NCBI GenBank assembly: GCA_030745815.1
Contig: JASLNX010000080.1
Coordinates: 1-13,732, forward strand
Direction of reading: 5' to 3'
Origin: an archaeon
GTDB lineage: Archaea > Iainarchaeota > Iainarchaeia > Iainarchaeales > GCA-2688035
DNA length: 13,732 nt
A program made the translations under genes and the position numbers. This document shows positions 7,478 to 13,271 of this stretch, piece after piece. Every line of letters begins with the position of its first letter. Position 1 is the first letter of the stretch. The notes below the pieces were generated by a model that was not told the origin of the DNA, ran no database searches, and saw nothing but the letters and a program-made list of their open reading frames with translations.

Positions 7478-7945
7478 TCATTCCTCCAATTTATTAATTT
7501 TCACTTTTGCGTGCCTTAAAACCGTTTCATTAAACATGTATCCCTTTTGCAGTTCTTCAAGAACCAAATTGTCCTTTTTTGATTGGTCTTTTTCAACAAG
7601 CATTGCGTCAGCAAATTTTGCGTCAAAATCTGTTCCAACGCACGCAATTGCCTTAAGTCCTTTTTCTGCCATTGTTGAAATTGCCTGCTCCCTTAAATTT
7701 TCAAACCCTTTTATTGCCTCTTCTTTTTCAAACTTTTCTGCCTTTTTTGCGTTCTCAATTGCTGCGTCAATTGAGTCAAGAACCGGCAGAATCTTTAAAA
7801 CTGCTTGCGCAAAGCCCTGTTCTCTTGCGTCCTGAGCTTGCTTTTCAGACCTCTTAATATAGTTCTCAAATTCCGCCTGCACCCTTTTTAGGGCATCTTC
7901 CGCTTGGCTAAGTTTTTCTTTTTCACTAATTTTCTTCTTAGCCAA
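7478..7945 (-). CDS. grpE: Nucleotide exchange factor GrpE
   Basis: GrpE is the dimeric exchange factor that releases ADP from DnaK. The 155-residue protein has a charged N-terminus leading into a long coiled-coil helix (about 8-75) containing RVQAEFENYIKRSEKQ, then a family-typical central stretch LKILPVLDSIDAAI near 50-63, and a beta-domain with ELQKGYMFNETVLRHAKVKI near the C-terminus, the most conserved GrpE signature. Its N-terminal tail is shorter than in many bacterial homologues. The start is TTG at 7945-7943: no ATG lies nearby, the following AKKKISEKEK looks like a natural N-terminus, and AGGTG at 7958-7954 is at good SD distance. It is the first gene of the chaperone operon and divergent from a winged-helix regulator. 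Confidence 0.93.
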   Translation of the reverse strand: MAKKKISEKEKLSQAEDALKRVQAEFENYIKRSEKQAQDAREQGFAQAVLKILPVLDSIDAAIENAKKAEKFEKEEAIKGFENLREQAISTMAEKGLKAIACVGTDFDAKFADAMLVEKDQSKKDNLVLEELQKGYMFNETVLRHAKVKINKLEE

Positions 7946-8031
7946 CCCCGAAACACCTGTCTAAATCTTTTAATCTTTTACATATTTCTTTAAACTAAAC
8001 CTTTTTATGTCTTTCCTAAAATAATCTTTCT
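7946..8031. promoter_or_regulatory. Divergent promoter of the chaperone operon and regulator, with AATCTTT repeats
   Basis: This 86-bp gap must hold promoters for both directions. For the minus-strand operon the best TATA-like element is TTTAAA (around 7989-7994); a start about 25 bases on, near 7966, leaves a leader of about 20 nt carrying the AGGTG SD. For the plus-strand regulator the TATA-like element is CTTTTTATG at 8001-8009, about 27 bp before its ATG, so that transcript should be leaderless. The two elements are separated by only about 6 bp (TAAACC), so both promoters share their upstream TFB-recognition area. AATCTTTT occurs twice in tandem at 7964-7979, over the predicted grpE start site, and AATCTTT again at 8023-8029, just before the regulator start. 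These repeats are candidate operators. Confidence 0.6.
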
Positions 8032-8466
8032 ATGGATAGGGAACCTAGGCGAAGAGAGTCATTTAAAATTGTTGTAAGGCGTGTTGAAAAGCCTTTCTCT
8101 AATGATTTGGAAAAAGAGCTTGATTGGATTTGCCGCTCTTTTGGATTCTTTGAACCAATTGATAGGGGCAAGACGGCGTCAGGAGTTTTTAGGGAAATTA
8201 TTTTTGCGTCTGAAAACAAAAAGCCTGTTTCATCCTCGCAACTTGCCAAGCGAGTTAAGATGTCTCGCGGTAGTGTAATTAATCACTTAAACAATCTTAT
8301 GAGAAGTGGCCTTATTGTTAAGCATGGCAGAACTTATGAACCTAGAAGCAGAAGTATGTTTAGAACAATTGAGGAAATTGAAGAGGACATTGATAGAATT
8401 TTTGCTAAAATGAAGAAGGCCGCAAGAGAGATTGACGAAGAATTTGGAATAAATGTTGAAGAGTAA
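8032..8466 (+). CDS. Winged-helix transcriptional regulator, candidate heat-shock regulator
   Basis: A 144-residue soluble protein. The N-terminal 50 residues are basic and of unknown function. A winged helix-turn-helix spans about 52-105: GVFREIIFASENKKPV as first helix, SSSQLAKRVKMSRGSVINHLNNLMRSG (67-93) as the helix-turn-helix with recognition helix near 78-90, and LIVKHGRTYEPRS as the wing. The C-terminal 108-138 is a charged amphipathic helix (IEEIEEDIDRIFAKMKK), plausibly for dimerisation. The fold resembles ArsR/MarR-like archaeal regulators. There are no Cys-rich metal sites; the lone Cys is at 34. It is divergent from grpE-dnaK-dnaJ across a shared 86-bp promoter, the classical layout of a local regulator, so control of the chaperone genes and of itself is a reasonable inference. 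I do not know a named family for it. Confidence 0.8.
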   Translation: MDREPRRRESFKIVVRRVEKPFSNDLEKELDWICRSFGFFEPIDRGKTASGVFREIIFASENKKPVSSSQLAKRVKMSRGSVINHLNNLMRSGLIVKHGRTYEPRSRSMFRTIEEIEEDIDRIFAKMKKAAREIDEEFGINVEE

Positions 8467-8470
8467 TTCC

Positions 8471-8502
8471 CTGTTTTTAACTGTTCGCACATTAATTTTT
8501 CC
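8471..8502 (+). promoter_or_regulatory. Promoter of the HExxH membrane protein gene
   Basis: In the 36-bp gap after the regulator stop, CTGTTTTTAAC at 8471-8481 contains TTTTTAA centred about 26 bp before the ATG at 8503. That is the archaeal TATA position for a leaderless transcript, and no SD precedes the ATG. The T5 run could also help terminate the regulator transcript. Confidence 0.5.
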
Positions 8503-9060
8503 ATGCTTTTTAAGCTTCTTTTTCCAGGAGTAATTTTTCACGAGCTTGCGCACTATCTTGCCTGCATTCTTTTCGGAGTAAAGGTTTTTAGTACGCGCCT
8601 TTTTGATTTCCAGGAGGCATTTATTCAACACGCAAAGCCAAACGCTTGGCAGGCCGTTGGAATTAGTATTGCACCCTTTGCATTAAACAATCTTCTTGCA
8701 GTCTGGCTGCTTTTACTTGCCAACGATTTTGTCGCAGCAATGAACCCGGTTGCAATAGTTTTCTACTGGCTTGCAATAGCTCTTGCCTTTCACTCTTTTC
8801 CAAGTGATACAGATGCAATAAATGCGTTTAATGCGGTAAAGGAATCCTGTGTAAATCACTTAAGGGTTGGAAGTACACGCAAGAAATTTGCTTGGCTCAT
8901 TTTAACTCCCTTTATTTTTATTCCAAGCCTTTTTCTAACTGGCATGCTTTTACTTTTTGACAAAAGCGCTTTTCTAAAAATTGTGTGGGTTTTTATCGTT
9001 GTTTGGACTGCTCTTCAGCCACAGCAACTAGCTCTGTTCATTAACAGTATTTTTGTTTAA
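8503..9060 (+). CDS. Integral membrane protein with HExxH motif, putative zinc metalloprotease
   Basis: A 185-residue, strongly hydrophobic protein. HELAH at 13-17 sits within the first hydrophobic segment (PGVIFHELAHYLACILFG), as in intramembrane zinc peptidases of the M50/site-2 type. A second conserved-looking patch FHSFPSDTDA at 96-105 ends another membrane segment and offers His97, Asp102 and Asp104 as possible third ligands. Further membrane segments lie about 52-76, 128-151 and 158-180, giving about five spans. The pattern of HELAH, an APF-LNN segment, then HxFPSxxDA resembles small archaeal membrane proteins I recall as predicted metalloproteases, but I cannot name the family with certainty. 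No signal peptide or soluble domain is present, so substrate cleavage would be at or in the membrane. It is downstream of the regulator but appears to have its own leaderless promoter. Confidence 0.7.
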   Translation: MLFKLLFPGVIFHELAHYLACILFGVKVFSTRLFDFQEAFIQHAKPNAWQAVGISIAPFALNNLLAVWLLLLANDFVAAMNPVAIVFYWLAIALAFHSFPSDTDAINAFNAVKESCVNHLRVGSTRKKFAWLILTPFIFIPSLFLTGMLLLFDKSAFLKIVWVFIVVWTALQPQQLALFINSIFV

Positions 9061-9084
9061 TTCCAAATTCTCTTAAAAACAACA

Positions 9085-9118
9085 CGAATTTAAACAACAA
9101 AAGCCATTATTGATATTC
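9085..9118 (+). promoter_or_regulatory. Promoter of the repeat surface protein gene
   Basis: GAATTTAAAC holds TTTAAA at 9089-9094, centred about 27 bp before ATG 9119, again the spacing of an archaeal leaderless transcript. It supports ATG 9119 as the start over the in-frame TTG at 9110, because transcription would begin downstream of that TTG. Confidence 0.5.
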
Positions 9119-11182
9119 ATGAAAAAGGAATTTTCGCGCAGACGCCTATTAATTTTTTCACTTCTTTCATTATTCATGATTCTGCAAAGCGCAAGCGTTT
9201 TAGCAGAGTGGCAGTGGACTTGTCAAACAATAGACAGCACTGGAAGGGTGGGAAAATTTTCAAATATTTTGGAAGGCAATGACAGTAACTTTCATATAAG
9301 CCATTCTAGTCCAGAGGTATGGGGGGGTTTGAAATATTGTGAGGGCACAGGGGTTGATTGGACTTGCCAGTCAGTAGATGGCACTACTAGCGCTGGAAAC
9401 GCCGCATCAATGGCGTTTGGTAGTGACAATAACGTTCACATAAGTCACCGAGACGCAGCAAATAATGATTTGGAGTATTGTGAGGGGGTAGGGGATGAGT
9501 GGACTTGCCAAACACTAGATAGCACAGGCTCGGTAGGCTGGTTTTCGTCGATAACAGAAGGCAGTGACAGTAATTTGCACATTAGCTACTACGATGACAC
9601 AGGCGGGGATTTAAAATATTGTGAAGGCGCAGCAGCAGATTGGACTTGCAGAGCAATAGACACTACAAATGAGATTGGGTGGTACACGTCAATATTGGAA
9701 GGCGGTGACAATAACTTTCACATTGCTAATTACAGTAACACAGACGGGGATTTGAGGTATTGTGAGGGAATTGATGAAGTGTGGACTTGTCAAACAATAG
9801 AAAGTACAAATCAAATAGGGATTGATCTATCAATGGTTGAAGGAGCCGATGGAAACCTTCACATAAGCCATCTTGACACTACTGGTGATGATTTGAGGTA
9901 TTGTGAGGGCGCGGGAGTGGAGTGGACCTGTCAAGCAATTGATACTGCAAATAATGTGGGGGAATATACGTCGATAGTTGAGGGCAGTGACAGTAATTTG
10001 CACATAAGCCACTTTGACACTACTGGTGATGATTTGAGGTATTGTGAGGGTGCCGGGGTAAATTGGACTTGTCAAACAGTTGATAGTACAAATGATGTTG
10101 GAATGTACTCTTCAATAACACAAGGTAATGACGGTAACTTGTATATTAGTAATTACGACAACACAAACGATGATTTGAGATACTGTGAAGGGCTACTAAA
10201 TACTCCGCCCGACGCAAACATTACTACTGTTGACGGTTTTTCTGATGGAACCCCTCAATTGTTTTCTTATGTTGCCGATGCTAATTTAACTGTTCGATTT
10301 TATGCGTACGATGCAGAGGGAAATGATCTGAATTTTAACATGTGGTATGGAACAAGCCAATCTGCAAAAACCACTGCAATAGTTGAAGACTTAAATCTTA
10401 GTTCAGCAATTTGTGATTCCGATACAAATTCAGTTCTTGGAACATACTGCGAATGGGACTGGAGTATTTTGGATCTTGCTAACGGAAATTACTTCATTAC
10501 AATTGAGGTAAGTGACGGGTCGCTTTCTGACACAAATAGTACAGAGTATGTTGACGGAATACAAATTCATATTGCGTCACCCGCACCAGGGGGGGTCACT
10601 CCAGCTAGTTGCGGAGACGATTCCTGCGATTTTGCTTCAAGAGGAGAAACAGCTGTTAATTGTCCAGCAGACTGCCCAGCAGTATGCGGTGATACCGCCT
10701 GCACACATACTGAAAGTCCGCAAACTTGCGCACTGGACTGCATTGGTTGCGGTGACGGAAAATGCGGTGAGGCGGAAGATTGTTTAACTTGCGAAACAGA
10801 TTGCGGAGCATGTGAAGCACAAGAACCGCCTGCTGAACCGCCAGTTGAAAACCCGGTTGAACCAGGTGTTGGCGAACCATCAAGCGGGGGTACTAATGGA
10901 AATGGGGTACAAGAGCAGCCAATAGAGTGTATGATAGATTCAGATTGTTCAAATAACAATCCTTGTACAACAAAAACCTGTGTAGGTACTCTTTGTCACA
11001 CTGTTCCAAAAGCAGATGGGAGTTCGTGCGGTTTTGCCAAAGAATGTGTTAATGTAGTTTGCACTCAAATGTCAATTATTCCAACAATCCAGGACATTGA
11101 TCCAACAACCCAAGTTGCAGTAGTAGCGGCAGCGGCACTAATTATTGGCACAGCATACATCTACTTACACTCTATAGTGTAA
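9119..11182 (+). CDS. Secreted, membrane-anchored seven-repeat (beta-propeller-like) Cys-rich surface protein
   Basis: From ATG 9119 the protein is 687 residues. Residues 1-29 are a signal peptide (MKKEFSRRR, a hydrophobic core, then VLA before EW). Residues 33-361 are seven repeats of 47-48 residues with consensus WTCQxIDST, a G-T/S-S-I-EG turn, SDSNLHISxxD, then DLRYCEG; seven such units suggest a seven-bladed beta-propeller related to secreted repeats of the form D-G-x-x-HISYYD. Residues 362-485 look like an Ig/cadherin-type beta domain. Residues 498-565 hold three tandem Cys motifs starting CGDDSC, CGDTAC and CGDGKC, each ending C-x2-4-DC or similar. A Pro/Gly-rich linker (566-602) precedes another Cys module (604-650), and residues 666-683 form a C-terminal membrane anchor. 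It is thus a type I membrane protein displayed outside the cell. Binding of glycans or a partner cell is inference only. Confidence 0.85.
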   Translation: MKKEFSRRRLLIFSLLSLFMILQSASVLAEWQWTCQTIDSTGRVGKFSNILEGNDSNFHISHSSPEVWGGLKYCEGTGVDWTCQSVDGTTSAGNAASMAFGSDNNVHISHRDAANNDLEYCEGVGDEWTCQTLDSTGSVGWFSSITEGSDSNLHISYYDDTGGDLKYCEGAAADWTCRAIDTTNEIGWYTSILEGGDNNFHIANYSNTDGDLRYCEGIDEVWTCQTIESTNQIGIDLSMVEGADGNLHISHLDTTGDDLRYCEGAGVEWTCQAIDTANNVGEYTSIVEGSDSNLHISHFDTTGDDLRYCEGAGVNWTCQTVDSTNDVGMYSSITQGNDGNLYISNYDNTNDDLRYCEGLLNTPPDANITTVDGFSDGTPQLFSYVADANLTVRFYAYDAEGNDLNFNMWYGTSQSAKTTAIVEDLNLSSAICDSDTNSVLGTYCEWDWSILDLANGNYFITIEVSDGSLSDTNSTEYVDGIQIHIASPAPGGVTPASCGDDSCDFASRGETAVNCPADCPAVCGDTACTHTESPQTCALDCIGCGDGKCGEAEDCLTCETDCGACEAQEPPAEPPVENPVEPGVGEPSSGGTNGNGVQEQPIECMIDSDCSNNNPCTTKTCVGTLCHTVPKADGSSCGFAKECVNVVCTQMSIIPTIQDIDPTTQVAVVAAAALIIGTAYIYLHSIV
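9215..10200 (+). repeat. Seven in-frame tandem repeats, period 141 bp
   Basis: The TGG codon that opens each unit lies at 9215, 9359, 9500, 9641, 9782, 9923 and 10064: one step of 144 bp, then five steps of exactly 141 bp. Units 5 and 6 share an identical 37-bp stretch (9873-9909 and 10014-10050), showing recent duplication or gene conversion; the outer units are more diverged. Confidence 0.93.
10611..10815 (+). repeat. Three tandem Cys-rich CGDxxC motifs (protein level)
   Basis: Three consecutive units within the surface protein begin CGDDSC, CGDTAC and CGDGKC and each carries an acidic or Ser/Thr-rich middle ending in paired cysteines (NCPADC, TCALDC, TCETDC). The spacing is about 21-25 residues. 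Such CGDGxC repeats occur in extracellular proteins of DPANN archaea and likely form small disulfide- or calcium-stabilised modules. Confidence 0.7.
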
Positions 11183-11205
11183 TTTTACAAAATGCCCCCC
11201 TTTCA

Positions 11206-11242
11206 AAAGGTATTTATATATGAAAACAATTGATATTTTAGA
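11206..11242 (+). promoter_or_regulatory. Promoter of the membrane protein-permease operon
   Basis: AAAGG followed by TATTTATATATG (11211-11222) contains a perfect archaeal TATA box TTTATATA at 11213-11220, centred about 26.5 bp before ATG 11243. A purine-rich BRE-like stretch precedes it. The transcript is predicted to be leaderless; this is the strongest promoter match in the window. Confidence 0.7.
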
Positions 11243-11785
11243 ATGCTTAAAATTGACAAAGAAAAGGTTAAGGGCAACAAGTTTCCAATAGCAATTCTTT
11301 TAATTCAGCTTACAACAGTTGTTCTTGCAGTTTACCTTTTCTATAAACTAATTGGGTTTGAGTTCAGTCTTTCTGAAAGGACTTTTGCATTAAATCCTGT
11401 TCTTGAGCCAACTCTTGTTACATTCTTTGTGGCTTCGTGTGCGTTGCTTGTGGCATTGTATTTTCTTGTAAAAAAAAGGGTTCCAAAACTTTACGAGGCT
11501 CAAGAAATGGCAACATCAACAATTAAGGCAAAGGCAATTGAAAAGGTTTCAAGGGCAAGGGCCGATGCCAAGGCCTCTGCACTAATGCTAATTCAGTTTA
11601 CTTTTGTGATACTTTTTGTTATGGCAATTATTGCCTGGGCTGATCCCCAGCTTGAATTAATTCCTTGGAGCCAGCAGGGAATCGAAGCGCCTTTAACAAC
11701 AATTCTTAACGGAGTAATTGCAGTAATTGTTTTGGGTATTTTTTACTATCTTTACTCTTTTACCGCCTGGTATAGAAAGGGCTAA
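11243..11785 (+). CDS. Four-helix integral membrane protein of unknown function
   Basis: A 180-residue protein with four clear membrane segments at about 15-37, 56-77, 112-132 and 152-172. Between the second and third segments is a soluble loop (78-111) that is basic and helical (KKRVPKLYEAQEMATST, then KAIEKVSRARADAK), probably cytoplasmic by the positive-inside rule, which would put both termini in the cytoplasm; the Lys-rich N-terminus and the RKG C-terminus agree. No signal peptide, Cys pair or catalytic motif is visible, and I do not recognise the family. It has a strong predicted promoter, and its stop is two bases before the permease start, so the two are surely co-transcribed. An accessory subunit of, or a membrane partner to, the permease is the simplest inference. 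Confidence 0.85.
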   Translation: MLKIDKEKVKGNKFPIAILLIQLTTVVLAVYLFYKLIGFEFSLSERTFALNPVLEPTLVTFFVASCALLVALYFLVKKRVPKLYEAQEMATSTIKAKAIEKVSRARADAKASALMLIQFTFVILFVMAIIAWADPQLELIPWSQQGIEAPLTTILNGVIAVIVLGIFYYLYSFTAWYRKG

Positions 11786-11787
11786 TT

Positions 11788-13152
11788 ATGCCAAACGAAA
11801 GTATGGGAAAAGGCCCTGGCCTTAAAAGAAGTGTTTCACTTTTTGAAGCAACAACTTACGGTGTCGGCGTAATTTTGGGAGCTGGAATTTATGCTTTAAT
11901 TGGTAAGGCGGCTGGTCTTGCTGGAAACGCTATGTGGCTTTCGTTTGTTTTCTCAGGACTTATTGCGTCTTTTACTGCATTAAGTTATGCAGAACTTAGC
12001 AGTATGTTTCCAAAAGAGTCAGCTGAATTTCTTTACGTTAAAAAGGCATTCAAAAGAGAGTGGTTTGCTTTCTTTATTGCTTGGATTGCAATTGTGATTG
12101 GATTTATTTCAGTTGCAGCTGTTGCCCTTGGATTTGGAGGTTATTTGAGTTTTTTGCTGCAGGGCCTTTTTCCGGTTCCAGTTCTTGTTGGCGCACTTGG
12201 TTTAATTGTTGCAGCTTCTCTCATAAACTTTTGGGGAATTAAGGCGTCCCTTAGGGCAAACACTATTGCAACATTAATTGAGGTAGGTGGCCTTGTAATA
12301 ATTATTTTAATTGCTATACCATTTCTTGGAAGCGTTGACTATTTTTTAACTCCTGAACCGGCTGAATCAATCTTTTCTTTAATTTCGCCAATAACCGCTG
12401 CAACTGCATTAATCTTTTTTGCATTTATTGGATTTGAAGGCCTAGCAAATATTACTGAGGAAACCAAACAGGCAACTAAAACAATTCCAAGAGCGGTTAT
12501 TCTTTCACTTGCAATTTCCACAATAATATATGTTCTTGTTGCGCTCTCTGTAGTAAGCGTTGTTTCCTGGGAAACTCTTGCAGCAAGTAACGCTCCACTA
12601 GCGCTTGTAGCAGAACAGGTGTTTGGTTCAAACGTTGGGATGGCAATGGCTGCAATTGCGTTAATTTCAACAGCAAACACAGTTCTCATTCTTTTGATTG
12701 CTGTTAGCAGGCGCTTTTATGGGGTGAGCCAAGAGCACTGCCTGCCAAACTTTTTGCACAAAATCCATCCAAAAACCAGAACTCCCTATTATGCAATTTT
12801 TGCTGCGATGGTTCTTGCAATTATTTTTGCCTTAAGTGGGGACATTACATCCATTGCGTTTATAACTGATTTTGGAGTTTTTGCAGTCTTTCTTGTGGTA
12901 AACTTAGCGGTAATCTTCCTAAGGTTCTCTGACCCTGCAGCCAAAAGGCCTTTTAGAATTCCATTGAATATTGGGGAGTTTCCAGTGCTTCCATTCCTTG
13001 GAATAATTGCTTGCGCCTATATGCTTTTCTCGTTCTCTTTTGAAATAGCTCTCTTTAGTTCAGCGGTTTTCGTAATCTCCCTTCCCTTTTATTTCCTGTG
13101 CAGGGGCTGGTTTGGGACAAAACCAGGCTCTTTAGCCCCCCTAAAGCCTTAA
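11788..13152 (+). CDS. APC-superfamily amino acid permease
   Basis: A 454-residue polytopic membrane protein of the amino acid-polyamine-organocation superfamily, with about 12 membrane helices. The first helix carries the signature YGVGVILGAGIYALIG (24-39), whose GAG at 31-33 forms the unwound substrate-binding break. The sixth-helix region has FFAFIGFEGLANITEETK (about 209-226) followed by IPRA, the other hallmark of these permeases. The loop near HKIHPKTRTPYYA and a second conserved RPFRIP stretch are typical of bacterial/archaeal APC members such as ApcT-like and cationic amino acid transporters. Substrate cannot be read from sequence; uptake of amino acids would suit an organism with limited biosynthesis. 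ATG 11788 is two bases after the preceding stop with AAAGGG at SD distance; an ATG at 11803 lacks an SD. Confidence 0.93.
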   Translation: MPNESMGKGPGLKRSVSLFEATTYGVGVILGAGIYALIGKAAGLAGNAMWLSFVFSGLIASFTALSYAELSSMFPKESAEFLYVKKAFKREWFAFFIAWIAIVIGFISVAAVALGFGGYLSFLLQGLFPVPVLVGALGLIVAASLINFWGIKASLRANTIATLIEVGGLVIIILIAIPFLGSVDYFLTPEPAESIFSLISPITAATALIFFAFIGFEGLANITEETKQATKTIPRAVILSLAISTIIYVLVALSVVSVVSWETLAASNAPLALVAEQVFGSNVGMAMAAIALISTANTVLILLIAVSRRFYGVSQEHCLPNFLHKIHPKTRTPYYAIFAAMVLAIIFALSGDITSIAFITDFGVFAVFLVVNLAVIFLRFSDPAAKRPFRIPLNIGEFPVLPFLGIIACAYMLFSFSFEIALFSSAVFVISLPFYFLCRGWFGTKPGSLAPLKP

Positions 13153-13271
13153 GTAAAATAGGCCAACGGCGTCATAAATTTACGGAAAAATGCCCGCAAA
13201 ATCGTAAAAACAGTGCTAAATTTGGCTATTTTTGCGGGTTTTTAGGTTTACAGGGCCTTAAATCTCTTGCC
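13153..13271. terminator. Convergent spacer with two-sided terminator-like inverted repeat
   Basis: Between the permease and kae1 stops, CCCGCAAAA (13193-13201) pairs perfectly with TTTTGCGGG (13230-13238), a 9-bp stem around a 28-nt loop. T5 follows on the plus strand (13239-13243), and A5 precedes on the left (13186-13190), giving a U-tract to minus-strand transcripts as well. The loop itself contains GCTAAATTTGGC, which can fold back. The layout fits a shared terminator for both genes. No ORF is evident. Confidence 0.6.

Noticed and set aside
7314..7835. 173-codon open frame on the plus strand crossing dnaK, the small ORF and grpE
   Set aside because: Antisense to confidently assigned genes, low-complexity Ser/Phe-rich translation, no upstream promoter.
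8287..8631. 114-codon minus-strand frame across the regulator end and the HExxH gene start
   Set aside because: Overlaps two plus-strand genes with good start signals, and its product is Lys/Asn-rich without motifs.
9215..10200. Possible CRISPR-like or mobile repeat array with regular 141-bp spacing
   Set aside because: The repeats are in frame, encode a coherent protein consensus and have no unrelated spacers between them.
10567..10959. 130-codon minus-strand frame opposite the Cys- and Pro-rich part of the surface protein
   Set aside because: Repetitive coding sequence keeps antisense frames open; the sense frame is continuous with the propeller and the membrane anchor.
9109..11237. Shared ATTGATATT word just before ATG 9119 and ATG 11243
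   Set aside because: The spacing to the ATG differs (1 versus 5 bases) and the predicted transcripts are leaderless, so neither an SD nor a common operator is supported; AT-rich coincidence is likely.
13153..13271. Possible small RNA or tRNA gene in the convergent spacer
   Set aside because: The inverted repeat with U-tracts on both sides explains the structure; no cloverleaf arms or tRNA consensus bases were found.
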